From positions 1,055 through 65,054 of the forward strand of contig DDWS01000068.1 in the NCBI GenBank assembly GCA_002347685.1: a stretch of DNA of 64,000 nucleotides, in the 5' to 3' direction. Origin of the DNA: Syntrophaceae bacterium UBA2280. Lineage in GTDB: Bacteria; Desulfobacterota; Syntrophia; Syntrophales; Smithellaceae. The notes beneath the pieces were generated by a model that was not told the origin of the DNA, ran no database searches, and saw only the letters and a list, made by a program, of their open reading frames with translations. The position numbers were made by a program, and so were the translations under genes. Positions 18,347 through 27,568 of this stretch are shown piece by piece. How positions within the stretch are numbered: position 1 is the stretch's first letter; each line of letters begins with the position of its first letter.

Positions 18347-19075
18347 ATGGAACCGAAGGACATCAACTTTGCAGGTATGCCGGCTATGGCGATCAGCGTT
18401 GTCACAAAGCCCGCTGAATTTTTCCGGGGAATGCCCAAAACAGGCGGATTTCTGGAACCGCTGCTCTTCGCGGTCTTGATGGGGTTCATTGCCGGTATCA
18501 TTCAGGCGGTCCTGGGACTGACCGGTTTGGGCTACGGTGGCTATGGTCACGGGATGATGGGAGGCATAGGCGTAATCATTATCCTGCCGGTTGTGATTGC
18601 CCTTTTCAGCTTCATCTTTGCAGCCATCCTCTATGTTATCTGGAAGCTTATGGGGTCGCAGGAAAATTACGAAACCGCTTATCGCTGCTGTGCCTACCTT
18701 ACCGCCCTTTCGCCCATTACCTCGATTCTCGGCTTCATTCCCTATGTGGGCATTTTATTGAATATGGCGATATTTGCGTTTTATTTTTCGACGGCCAGCA
18801 TCCATGTTCACAATCTTCCGTCGCAGAAAGCCTGGCTGGTTTTCGGAATCATCGCCGTGGTCTTCGCGCTTCTCGGTATCTCAGCGGAATATCAGGGCAG
18901 GCGCATGATGTATTCGGATCATCACTGGCGCATGATGGGAGAGGACACAGCCGGTGATTTCCGGAAATCGACGAGGGATATGGAAAAAAGTGCGGATGAA
19001 ATGCGCAGGCAGGCTGAGCGAATGACGCAGGAGTATGAACAGCAGCGGCGCCTTCAGCAACAAGACGACGATTAG
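18347..19075 (+). CDS. Yip1-family membrane protein
   Basis: Integral membrane protein of 242 residues with about five hydrophobic segments (between about 38 and 180), a Gly/Met/His-rich loop (GYGGYGHGMMGG) and a strongly charged, Gln/Arg/Glu-rich C-terminal tail predicted to be a cytoplasmic coiled coil (about 195-242). The N-terminal SVVTKPAEFFRGMP and the overall plan match bacterial YIP1-domain proteins, whose function is not defined. The start is ATG 18347, directly after a strong AAAAAGGAGGGGG; an upstream in-frame ATG lacks such a site. It stands alone between the repeats and polA. Confidence 0.75.
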   Translation: MEPKDINFAGMPAMAISVVTKPAEFFRGMPKTGGFLEPLLFAVLMGFIAGIIQAVLGLTGLGYGGYGHGMMGGIGVIIILPVVIALFSFIFAAILYVIWKLMGSQENYETAYRCCAYLTALSPITSILGFIPYVGILLNMAIFAFYFSTASIHVHNLPSQKAWLVFGIIAVVFALLGISAEYQGRRMMYSDHHWRMMGEDTAGDFRKSTRDMEKSADEMRRQAERMTQEYEQQRRLQQQDDD

Positions 19076-19172
19076 AACGAACGCCTGACTTTTTTCGCAA
19101 GCGCGTCCACCAGGTGGAATCATTCGCCTGTCGGGTGCGCCTCTCCATTTTTTTAAGGACAAGAGAATAGAT

Positions 19173-21830
19173 ATGACCGGGAAAATCAAAAAACCGCTTC
19201 TGGCCCTGGTGGACGGCAGTAACTATCTTTACCGCGCCTACTACGGGATTCCGGCGTTGACCAACTCCAAGGGGTTCCCGACCAATGCCGTTTATGGTTT
19301 TACCACCATGCTGATGAAACTTTTGCGCGATTTGAATCCGGATTATGTCGTGGTGACCTTTGATCTCAAAGGGCCGACCACGCGCCACGGAGAATTCGAA
19401 GATTATAAAGCGACGCGCAAGCCCATGCCGGAGGATTTAATTCCGCAGATTCCGTTCATCAAGGATGTGATTCGCGGTTTTTCGGTTTGCATTCTGGAAA
19501 AACAGGGCATCGAGGCGGACGATCTGATCGGAACGCTTTGTGTGAAGGCCACACAAAAGGGCTGGCGAACGACGATTATCTCCGGCGACAAGGATCTGAT
19601 GCAACTCGTGGATGACCAGGTCATCATGGTTGATACCATGAAGGACAAAACCTATGACGCCAAAGCGGTCAAAGAGAAATTCGGTGTGGGGCCTGACAAG
19701 GTGGTCGAAATTCTGGGACTGACGGGCGATGCCTCCGACAACATTCCCGGGGTGCCGGGCATCGGCCCGAAAACGGCGCTGAGACTGATTGACGAATACG
19801 GGTCGGTGGAAGCAGTCATTGAAAATGCGGCAAAACTGCACAATGTGAAATTGCGCGAAAGTTTCCGGATGTATGCCGAACAGGCCAGGCTAAGCCGCCG
19901 GCTTGCACTCATCCGCAACGATATGGAAATTGATTTTAATCTGGAAGATGCCGTGCGCAAAGAACCGGACAGGGAGACATTGGCCCGGCTCTTCAGCGAA
20001 TTTGAATTTTCATCTCTTTTGCAGCAGGTCAAAACCAACGCCGCGAAGCCCGTCAAAGACTGCCCGGTTGTGTCCGATCGCGCAGAGCTCGAGAGATGGG
20101 TCTCCCGTCTGCAAAACCAGACAGGGGTTGCCTGCGAATTTATCTGGGAAAAAAATCCCCCGTCCCAGTTAGTCGGCATTTCCTTTTATGCGGGTTCGGA
20201 ATGCTTTTACATTCCACTTGGGCATACCAGCGCCAAAGCGCAACTGACGGAAAAAGAAGCCCTGCTTTTGCTCGCGCCCGTCTTTGGCAATACGGCGGTG
20301 AAAAAAATCGTCTATGATTTGAAAACAGCCCTGGTGGCGAAAGGTGATATGGACGTCCATCCAGGAGAAGATATGCAGCTTGCCGCCTACCTGATCAATC
20401 CGGCCCGGCACAGCTATGACCTCGACGAAATCGTTTGGGAGTATCTACACGAAAGAGTTCCTGCCCCCAATGATGTGGCGGGCGGCAAGGGGAAAACCTA
20501 CCCGCTGGCGCTGGTGCCCACAGATAAAATGGCCGCCTACGCCGGACAACGCGCCGAGGCGATCGACGCGCTTTTACCGGCTTTGCAAGCAAGGCTCAAA
20601 GAGGCGGATGCAGTGTCTTTGTATGCCGACGTGGAACTGCCGCTTTTGTATACGCTGGCTGCCATGGAGAAGAAGGGCGTTTTGGTCGATGCCGTGCTTT
20701 TGAAACACATGTCGGATGAACTGGGGCAATTGTTGTCTGTTTCCGAAGAAAAAATTCACCGTCTGGCCGGAGAAAAATTCAACATCAATTCGCCCAGGCA
20801 GTTACAGACGATTCTTTTTGAAAAGCTTAAACTTCCCAAGGGGAAAAAGACGAAAGAAGGCTATTCCACGGATGTGGATGTGCTCGCCGATCTGGCGCGC
20901 GGCCATGAACTGCCCGCCGAAATTCTCGCCTACCGATCCTTGGCCAAACTCAAATCCACCTATGTCGATGCACTGCCCGCGCTGATCCATCCGCAGACCG
21001 GTCGGATTCATACCTCATACAACCAGACCGTGACGGCCACAGGCAGACTTTCTTCCAGCAACCCCAATTTGCAAAACATTCCGATCCGCACAATGGAGGG
21101 CAAAAGAATCCGCCGGGCGTTTATCGCCGCGCCGGGCTCGGTTTTGATTTCCGCCGATTATTCGCAAATTGAACTGAGGGTGCTTGCCCATCTGTCCGGA
21201 GACGAATCCCTCATCGAGGCGTTTGCCTCCGACGAGGACATTCACAGCCGCACGGCCTCCGATATCTTTGGCGTGTTCCCGCAGATGGTCAGTGCGGACA
21301 TGCGAAGGCAGGCCAAGGTCATCAACTTCGGCATTCTCTACGGCATGAGTGCGTTTGGCCTGGCCAAAGAGCTGGGGGTTCCCCAGAAAACAGCGCAGCT
21401 TTATATCGAAGGCTATTTCGCCCGCTATAAAAAAGTCCGCAGCTATCTCGAAGGCATTTTAGAGGGTGCGAGGCGTGACGGGTACGTCTGTACGCTGCTC
21501 AACCGCCGCCGCTACCTGCCGGAACTCAAAAGCAACATTCCCTCCGTGCGCCAGTTTGCCGAACGCATGGCCATCAACGCGCCCATCCAGGGAAGCGCCG
21601 CGGATCTGATCAAGGTGGCCATGATTAACATTGATCGCCTGCTGTCCGGGAAAAATCTTGCCTCGCGCCTGATCATGCAGGTGCACGATGAACTCGTCGT
21701 CGAAGCGCCGGAAACAGAAAAAGAAGAAGTCATGGCGCTTGTGAAACATCAAATGGAAGACGTCATCAAACTCAAAGTGCCGCTGAAGGTGGAGATTGCG
21801 GCGGGCGCGAACTGGGACGAAGCACACTGA
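19173..21830 (+). CDS. polA: DNA polymerase I
   Basis: Replication and repair polymerase that removes RNA primers and fills gaps. 885 residues. The N-terminal 5'-3' exonuclease/flap domain (1-290) has the acidic EADDLIG (114-120), SGDKDLMQ (137-144) and the helix-hairpin GVPGIGPKTA (193-202). The middle 3'-5' exonuclease domain (about 295-480) has lost its acidic motifs: CEFIW stands for the usual DTE, and VYDLKTAL for NxxxD. The C-terminal polymerase domain is intact: motif A SADYSQIELR, motif B RRQAKVINFGILYG, motif C QVHDELV. So it should polymerise without proofreading, as in some other bacterial enzymes. Confidence 0.97.
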   Translation: MTGKIKKPLLALVDGSNYLYRAYYGIPALTNSKGFPTNAVYGFTTMLMKLLRDLNPDYVVVTFDLKGPTTRHGEFEDYKATRKPMPEDLIPQIPFIKDVIRGFSVCILEKQGIEADDLIGTLCVKATQKGWRTTIISGDKDLMQLVDDQVIMVDTMKDKTYDAKAVKEKFGVGPDKVVEILGLTGDASDNIPGVPGIGPKTALRLIDEYGSVEAVIENAAKLHNVKLRESFRMYAEQARLSRRLALIRNDMEIDFNLEDAVRKEPDRETLARLFSEFEFSSLLQQVKTNAAKPVKDCPVVSDRAELERWVSRLQNQTGVACEFIWEKNPPSQLVGISFYAGSECFYIPLGHTSAKAQLTEKEALLLLAPVFGNTAVKKIVYDLKTALVAKGDMDVHPGEDMQLAAYLINPARHSYDLDEIVWEYLHERVPAPNDVAGGKGKTYPLALVPTDKMAAYAGQRAEAIDALLPALQARLKEADAVSLYADVELPLLYTLAAMEKKGVLVDAVLLKHMSDELGQLLSVSEEKIHRLAGEKFNINSPRQLQTILFEKLKLPKGKKTKEGYSTDVDVLADLARGHELPAEILAYRSLAKLKSTYVDALPALIHPQTGRIHTSYNQTVTATGRLSSSNPNLQNIPIRTMEGKRIRRAFIAAPGSVLISADYSQIELRVLAHLSGDESLIEAFASDEDIHSRTASDIFGVFPQMVSADMRRQAKVINFGILYGMSAFGLAKELGVPQKTAQLYIEGYFARYKKVRSYLEGILEGARRDGYVCTLLNRRRYLPELKSNIPSVRQFAERMAINAPIQGSAADLIKVAMINIDRLLSGKNLASRLIMQVHDELVVEAPETEKEEVMALVKHQMEDVIKLKVPLKVEIAAGANWDEAH

Positions 21831-21860
21831 AGAAGACGGCAGATGGAGGGCTTATCCAGA

Positions 21861-21888
21861 GCGGGGAACGGTCGCGACCGCTCCCCGC
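21861..21888 (+). terminator. GC-rich inverted repeat after polA
   Basis: GCGGGGA (21861-21867) and TCCCCGC (21882-21888) are complementary and enclose the self-complementary GGTCGCGACC. It lies 30 bases after the polA stop. There is no T-run, so termination is only a possibility; it could be a short palindromic element. Confidence 0.4.
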
Positions 21889-22002
21889 CGGCCATGAGGT
21901 TCAAAGAACCAAGGATGCATGCCAATTTGTTTCCCACTTGTTTGCCAGCAGCGCCCGGATTGACAGCCGCCAAAAAAGTCAAACCATCGCTTATGATTCG
22001 GG

Positions 22003-22710
22003 CTATGAGACCGCCGCGTCAAGCTTCGGACGTACGATGTTATCCATGAGACAGGCCAGATCGGCGTTCATGGTGTTCTTCATGGTTCCCACGATGTGAC
22101 GGCCCTTGTTCAGGGTTTTTGCCCAGGCCACGGCATCTTTGAGCGTTTCCTCCGCCGAAGGGCAGCTTTTCCGGATGGCGCCGCAGGCCGCGAGCTCGGT
22201 CCCCGTGAACCGATGTCCCGTCAGCTCCGCTTCAAAGACCAGCGACATGGGAAGGGTTCGACGGATCAGGGCATCCATGTAAGCGATGAAGGGAATGTTC
22301 AGGTCCACTTCGGGAAAGCAAAGAAAGCCCCGATCGGAGCGCATGTAACGAAAATCGAAGGCGCAGGCAAGAATGGCGCCGCCGGCGAAGGCATGACCCG
22401 TGATGGCCGCAACGGTGATCATGGGGTAAAACGTCACCCGTCGATAAAGCCGGTCCTGGGTGTCGAAGAAAACATCCACGTCGGGATCCTTTTCTTTTAT
22501 GGCCGGCAACAGCCAGTCCAGGTCCATGCCGTTGCACCAGATTTTCGGATCCGACGCGGTTACCACCAGCGCCGAGGCGTCGGTGTTATGCTCGATGGCG
22601 TCGAGGGCAAAGAGCATTTCGTTTAAGAAGCGAAGATTCAGGCGATTCTCTCCGCTGTTCATGGTGAGGATGGCGCAATTGCCGTCCAGGGTCCATTCCA
22701 CGAGAGCCAT
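22003..22710 (-). CDS. Enoyl-CoA hydratase/isomerase family protein
   Basis: Crotonase-fold protein of 235 residues. The oxyanion-hole segments are recognisable: the one near SDPKIWCNGMDLDWL (about 53-67) and GHAFAGGAILACAFDFR (about 100-116). In typical hydratases a catalytic Glu follows the GGG turn (GGGxELA); here it is Ile (GGAILA), while the second acid is kept in CFPEVDL. A single acid is characteristic of delta3,delta2-enoyl-CoA isomerases, so isomerase activity is at least as likely as hydratase. The start is ATG 22710, with GGAGG about 8 bases before it. It stands alone; no other beta-oxidation genes are adjacent. Confidence 0.8.
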   Translation of the reverse strand: MALVEWTLDGNCAILTMNSGENRLNLRFLNEMLFALDAIEHNTDASALVVTASDPKIWCNGMDLDWLLPAIKEKDPDVDVFFDTQDRLYRRVTFYPMITVAAITGHAFAGGAILACAFDFRYMRSDRGFLCFPEVDLNIPFIAYMDALIRRTLPMSLVFEAELTGHRFTGTELAACGAIRKSCPSAEETLKDAVAWAKTLNKGRHIVGTMKNTMNADLACLMDNIVRPKLDAAVS

Positions 22711-22988
22711 AGGGGTTACCTCCGAAGTTGATCTCAAAGATGTGTTTAACCATTTTGCAAAATGGCATATAACGAACTTAACCGTCTGTCAAAGTATAAT
22801 CATCCCAAGGTTGTGCCGGGCCCGGCATCATTGTTCCCGATACACGTACTTGCGAGTGTTAAATCCAAATGTTCATTCCTTTGCCGGCGCAGTCTATCAA
22901 TCGGCAAGATGCCTGACTGCCGGATGGGCCGGCCTGAAACCAGCATGATGAGGCCGATGATAGAAATCGACCGGAAATGGTTTCAGGG

Positions 22989-23558
22989 TCAGGGCGTGGC
23001 GGCTTTTTTCCCCAGTTCAAACGCCTGCCGGAGAGCATCGGCGTTGTTGACGATTTCTCCTTTTGCGGCGGCCGCAGTCATGACGGCGCCCAGCCAGTTC
23101 ATTTTGGTCATGTCCGCCGTGGATTTGAAGCTGTGAACGATCGGGTCTGCCGTGTGAATGTTTGTATCCCCGCACACGGTGATCAGGCCGATGCGCTTGC
23201 CGCGCATTTTAGGATAGTAAACCTTCTGCCAGCGCCAGTCCGCGTCGAAGAATACGCACCACCGGTCGAGATAGGCTTTCATCTGCGCCGTCATCGTCCA
23301 GAAGTAAACGGGGGTGCTGTGAATGATGGCGTAGGCGTCCAGAATCTTTTTTTGAATTTCAGCCATGTCGTCCTTGATGGCGCACACGCCCATCTTGTTG
23401 CATTTCATGCAGTCCTTGCAGCCGGCAATGCGCTTGCGGTCCAAAATGACGATTTCCACCTCGGCACCGGCTTCTTTAGCACCTGCCAGGGCGTGACCCA
23501 AGAGAATATCGCTGTTCCCGCCAATTCGCGGACTTCCCATAATGCCCAGTACTTTCAT
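22989..23558 (-). CDS. Iron-sulfur flavoprotein / NADPH-dependent FMN reductase family
   Basis: Flavodoxin-like redox protein of 189 residues. The N-terminus MKVLGIMGSPRIGGNSD is the FMN phosphate-binding loop. Residues around 46-60 carry a compact cysteine motif, CKDCMKCNKMGVC (CX2CX2CX5C), which in iron-sulfur flavoproteins of anaerobes binds a [4Fe-4S] cluster. STPVYFWTMTAQMKAYLDR matches the flavin-binding loop of the family. ATG 23558 is preceded by GGAGG, about 6 bases off. The electron donor and acceptor are unknown. Confidence 0.85.
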   Translation of the reverse strand: MKVLGIMGSPRIGGNSDILLGHALAGAKEAGAEVEIVILDRKRIAGCKDCMKCNKMGVCAIKDDMAEIQKKILDAYAIIHSTPVYFWTMTAQMKAYLDRWCVFFDADWRWQKVYYPKMRGKRIGLITVCGDTNIHTADPIVHSFKSTADMTKMNWLGAVMTAAAAKGEIVNNADALRQAFELGKKAATP

Positions 23559-23794
23559 CGTGAACCTCCGTGTGATTTGTCCAACGCCATGCGTCCATAG
23601 CTTCCATGTTTCCATTGCTATCTTTTTTGGATAAATTTGTAAATAGATAAAAGCGGGTTTCACGGGCCGCTGGAGCTTGGAAAACGGCAAAGCATGCCGC
23701 GCATCCATGCAACGATAAAAACATGAAGAACTTACGGATGGGATATGTTAAAGTATGGATCATGATATAAAATAGTCAGGAAGGATAAGCGGCT

Positions 23795-24724
23795 ATGCCG
23801 CATGGTGATCTTTTCCGCCCTGCGTATTTGTGCCTCGTCCGCGGGCGGTTAAGAGCAACCGTGGCAAGGTTAACAATGAAAAGCTCTGTTTGGTGCTGCT
23901 CCATGACGAAACCCTATCATCATTTTAAATACCATTCGGCTGTGGGCGAGGACTTCACCATCATCGCCCATCGGGGGGCGTCGGCTTATTTTCCGGAAAA
24001 CACATTGGCTGCTTTCCAGGGCGCGATGGATCTGGGCGCGGACATGGTGGAACTCGACGTTCAACTCAGCTCGGACGGAGAGGTGGTCGCCTTTCATGAT
24101 GACAAAATCGGTCGCTGCACGGATGGGCACGGCCGGGTGGCTGCGTGTTCTTTGACCACGCTGAAAAACCTTGATGCGGGGAGCTGGTTTGATAAAAGAT
24201 TCCAGGGTGAAAAAATACCGACGCTTGACGAAGTGCTGATGCTTTGCAAGGACCGGATTGCCGTCAACATCGAAATCAAAAAAGAAGCGGTCACGGATAC
24301 GATCCGGGGAGGGATTGAGGAGCTGTGTATAGACCTCGTCGAAAAACGCGGCATGAGGAATCATGTGGTCTTTTCCAGTTTTGATCCCCGTGTGGTAACC
24401 CATCTGAAAGAAATCGTCCCGGACGTTGCTTGCGCCATCCTCTACAAGAAGAAGGTATATGACTTGCAAATGCCTTCGCAGATTGTAAAAACTCTTAACG
24501 CCGACGCGTTTAACTGTGCAAAGAGGGAGCTTGTCGATTCGTGGCTCGACGACCTGAAAGCCAATGCCATTCCGGTCAATATTTACACGGTCGATGACGA
24601 TAAAAGTATGAAGCGCTTTCTGGGGCGCGGAGTGGACGGCATGTTCACAAACAAACCGGATATTTTAAAGAGGGTTTGGGAGGATTTTCGGTGGAAACAA
24701 AAAAACACCAGCATCCGCATCTGA
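23795..24724 (+). CDS. Glycerophosphodiester phosphodiesterase family protein
   Basis: Hydrolyses glycerophosphodiesters to glycerol-3-phosphate and an alcohol, using a metal-bound TIM barrel. The catalytic core is clear: AHRGASAYFPENTLAAF (His/Arg, Glu/Asn), then ELDVQLSSDGEVVAFHDD and, later, NIEIK. No convincing signal peptide is present, so a cytoplasmic site is likely. The start is uncertain: ATG 23795 has the best ribosome site (AGGAAGGA), but ATG 23876 or 23903 would give a more typical N-terminus. The 3' end overlaps the start of the acyltransferase-hydrolase gene, suggesting a joint role in lipid turnover. The wider link to the glp importer about 15 kb away is speculation. Confidence 0.9.
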   Translation: MPHGDLFRPAYLCLVRGRLRATVARLTMKSSVWCCSMTKPYHHFKYHSAVGEDFTIIAHRGASAYFPENTLAAFQGAMDLGADMVELDVQLSSDGEVVAFHDDKIGRCTDGHGRVAACSLTTLKNLDAGSWFDKRFQGEKIPTLDEVLMLCKDRIAVNIEIKKEAVTDTIRGGIEELCIDLVEKRGMRNHVVFSSFDPRVVTHLKEIVPDVACAILYKKKVYDLQMPSQIVKTLNADAFNCAKRELVDSWLDDLKANAIPVNIYTVDDDKSMKRFLGRGVDGMFTNKPDILKRVWEDFRWKQKNTSIRI

Positions 24725-26898
24725 ATATTTCCAATGCCATGATCCGCAGCATCATGGTCGCGCTGGATGTGATTTTCAAGGCATCCGGCACGGATGTTCG
24801 GTTGCACGGCGCGGAAAATGTGCCGGATCAGCCGGTGTTGTATGTGGCCAATCACTTCACGCGTATGGAAACAGTCATCATGCCGTATGTCATTAAGAGG
24901 CAGATTAAAAAATACCCGATATCCCTGGCCGACCAATCCTTCTTTGCCGGAAGGCTCGGAGAAATTATGGATCGCGGCGGCGCGGTGTCCACAGCGGATC
25001 CCGACCGGGATAAAATTTTAATTCACGCATTGCTTACCGACAGCCACCCGGTCATCATCTTCCCGGAAGGTCAGATGATCAAGGACAAGAAGATTATCGA
25101 AAAAGGCAAGTATCTGGTCAACAGCGCAACGGGAAGGCGTCCGCCGCACACCGGCGCGGGTCGCATCGCGCTCAGATCGCAGTTTATCCGGGAAGAACTG
25201 CGGATTTTGCGTGACCAGAACAACCTCGGATCCATTGCCGAAATCGCTGCGCATTTCGGGTTTGATCCGGCCGATCTCGACTCGATCATTGAAAAGGAGA
25301 CATGTATTGTGCCGGTCAATATCACCTATTATCCGGTGCGGGCCAGGGACAATGCGATAAGCCGCCTGGTCAACCGTTTTGTCCATGACGTGTCCTTACG
25401 CATGAACGAAGAAATGCAGGTTGAAGGGTCGATGGTGCTCGACGGTGTGGATATTGATATTAATCTGGGTAAGCCGATCCCGATGAAACAATATCTCACC
25501 GCGGGCTCAGGAATCGATGAGATGCTGTCGGATTCCGGCCTTTATCTGGATCCGTCCGAATTGAAGCATGCATCCCCCTTCAAGAAGGTGTATGTGGACA
25601 TCATGTATGAATACATGCGTGCCATCTACGAGATGACGACGGTGAATCACGATCACCTGGCGGCATACATCCTGACCAAATACCGCAAAAACAGCATTGA
25701 AGAGGCCGATTTTAAAAACCGCATCTACCAGGCCATCGATCATTTGATGAAGACGGGAATCTCCAATTATCACCAGACGCTCAATCATGAACAGATTCAT
25801 CTGCTTTCCGATGATGTCCATCAGAAGTACGAAAGTTTTGTTGAGGATGCCGTCGCCGACAATCTGATTGAGCGCTCCGGCGGCATGATCGTGAAGAATC
25901 CGGAGCGCTTCAGCAAAACCTACGAGTTCCACACCATCCGCAGGGACAATATCATCGAGGTGCTCAAAAATGAAATCGAGCCGCTCAATCCCTTGACAAC
26001 CGGGCTGGATCTCCTGATGCTTTCCCCGGCGGGATTCATTAAACAGAAAATTAAAAAGCAGTTTGTGGACCTGGACCGCCGGATTTTCGAAGAAGATTAT
26101 GCGCGCCATTATTCCGAGGGAGAAACCAAGCCGATGACGGTGGGATCTCCCTTTTTGAATAAAAGGATTCTGGGAAGCCGGGGGGTTGTCCTTGTGCACG
26201 GTTACATGGCTGCACCCGAGGAAATCCGGCCGCTTGCCGATTATTTGTATAAGAACGGTTATAGTGTTTACGGTGTCAGGCTGCGGGGACATGGCACTTC
26301 ACCTGACGACTTAGCGACGCAGGACTGGCTTGCATGGTATGAGTCCGTCAACCGCGGTTACATTGTCATGAAAAATACCAAGAAGTCTTGTGCTATCGTT
26401 GGTTTTTCCACAGGAGCGGGGTTGGCGCTCCTGCAGGCGGCCAACAAGCCGGGGCGGTTTGCGGGAGTGATTTCCATCAATGGTCCCGCCAGGCTCCGGA
26501 ATACTTCGGCAAAATACACCCCGCTGATTGTCGGTTGGAACAAGTTTCTGACTTTGGTGCGTGCAAAGCGCGGCAGGATGGAATTTGTCGACAATGATCC
26601 TGAAAACCCGCATATCAATTACCAGCGCAATCCCGTCCACGGTGTTTATGAACTGGAACGTCTGATGAAATACGTGAAATCGAGACTGGAAGATGTTGTG
26701 GATCCGGCGCTGGTGATTCAGGGGTCGGCCGATCCGGTTGTGAACCCCCTGAGTGGCGGGGATCTGTACGCCCGTCTGGGATCGGCCGACAAGCAGCTTG
26801 TGCAGATCAAGGCCGGGCACCACGGCATTCTACGCGGCGAGGAATCCGATGAGGTCAACGAGAAAGTGCTGGCTTTTCTAAAGAGTACGATGGGATAG
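24691..26898 (+). CDS. Fused PlsC-like acyltransferase and alpha/beta hydrolase
   Basis: Protein of 735 residues with two enzyme modules. The N-terminal part (about 15-280) resembles 1-acylglycerol-3-phosphate acyltransferases: NHFTRMET is the acceptor HX4(D/E) motif (Glu instead of Asp) and FPEGQM is the phosphate-binding motif. A helical region follows (about 300-480). The C-terminal part (about 495-735) is an alpha/beta hydrolase with the oxyanion HGYMAAPEE, nucleophile GFSTG, acid GSADP and His in AGHHG, like monoglyceride lipases. The start is GTG 24691, with GGGAGGA about 6 bases upstream, inside the end of the phosphodiesterase gene. The pairing of making and breaking acyl esters in one chain suggests lipid remodelling or acyl exchange. 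Confidence 0.82.
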   Translation: METKKHQHPHLNISNAMIRSIMVALDVIFKASGTDVRLHGAENVPDQPVLYVANHFTRMETVIMPYVIKRQIKKYPISLADQSFFAGRLGEIMDRGGAVSTADPDRDKILIHALLTDSHPVIIFPEGQMIKDKKIIEKGKYLVNSATGRRPPHTGAGRIALRSQFIREELRILRDQNNLGSIAEIAAHFGFDPADLDSIIEKETCIVPVNITYYPVRARDNAISRLVNRFVHDVSLRMNEEMQVEGSMVLDGVDIDINLGKPIPMKQYLTAGSGIDEMLSDSGLYLDPSELKHASPFKKVYVDIMYEYMRAIYEMTTVNHDHLAAYILTKYRKNSIEEADFKNRIYQAIDHLMKTGISNYHQTLNHEQIHLLSDDVHQKYESFVEDAVADNLIERSGGMIVKNPERFSKTYEFHTIRRDNIIEVLKNEIEPLNPLTTGLDLLMLSPAGFIKQKIKKQFVDLDRRIFEEDYARHYSEGETKPMTVGSPFLNKRILGSRGVVLVHGYMAAPEEIRPLADYLYKNGYSVYGVRLRGHGTSPDDLATQDWLAWYESVNRGYIVMKNTKKSCAIVGFSTGAGLALLQAANKPGRFAGVISINGPARLRNTSAKYTPLIVGWNKFLTLVRAKRGRMEFVDNDPENPHINYQRNPVHGVYELERLMKYVKSRLEDVVDPALVIQGSADPVVNPLSGGDLYARLGSADKQLVQIKAGHHGILRGEESDEVNEKVLAFLKSTMG

Positions 26899-27072
26899 GG
26901 GACGGTCAGTTCGCCCGATGTATGCACAAGAAGACCCGAACCTGAAATATGCCGGATGGGTAAGAGTTTACGGTTTATCGATTTCAGTGGCCGTAAATAG
27001 AGATTCGCCACCTGTCTCAGGACAAATGGCCCTGTGGCTACAGGGTGTCAATCATTCTTCATTTTTTCTCAT

Positions 27073-27414
27073 TTACTCCTCTTTTTTGCCCGGCTTTTTG
27101 CAGACTTCGGCCATCCATGTGCTGACACTCTTTTTTTCTTTCTTGGCGGCTAAAGCAATCACGCTGTATAGAGCCGGACTGACGCGCACAACAGAGCGGC
27201 CGGCAGAAGGCTTTTCCGGGTCCTGATTTCTTTCAGCACAATGATCAAGATACGAGTCAACGGCTTTTTCAAAGGACTGTCTGATGTCCTTCACGGAATC
27301 ACCGCGAAAATCGATGGGTTGACGAATGTCGGAAATACGGCCGACCAGGCATTCGTTCTCTTCACTGTATTCAATGCTCGCGGTATATCCTTTATAGGTC
27401 ATGGGCTTACTCAT
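27073..27414 (-). CDS. HicB-family antitoxin-like protein without visible HicA
   Basis: A 113-residue protein with the HicB partial RNase H-like fold: YKGYTASIEYSEENECLVGRI near residues 7-27, then a conserved acidic DSVKDIRQSFEKAVDSYL. The C-terminal part (about 68-105, SVVRVSPALYSVIALAAKKEKKSVSTWM) looks like a ribbon-helix-helix DNA-binding domain, as in the longer HicB subfamily. GGAGG lies 7 bases before ATG 27414. A HicA toxin (about 60-80 residues with a double-stranded-RNA-binding-like fold) is expected next to it but neither flank encodes one, so this may be an orphan regulator or a remnant. Confidence 0.75.
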   Translation of the reverse strand: MSKPMTYKGYTASIEYSEENECLVGRISDIRQPIDFRGDSVKDIRQSFEKAVDSYLDHCAERNQDPEKPSAGRSVVRVSPALYSVIALAAKKEKKSVSTWMAEVCKKPGKKEE

Positions 27415-27568
27415 GATTGTACCTCCGGTTATTCCGGGTATTTACTCACACACCTTGATCCTGCGGTGCGTGTCTGTCTATACTGACTATGATAATAAGC
27501 ATCCATTGTCAATGACGGGGTGAAAACAGCATCAAGCACAGGCAGAAATTCAAAAGGCCATGGTCAGG

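Noticed and set aside
22750..22985. Spacer between the crotonase and flavoprotein genes searched for small genes or RNA
   Set aside because: Only short frames without ribosome sites; no hairpin with a T-run and no tRNA-like structure seen.
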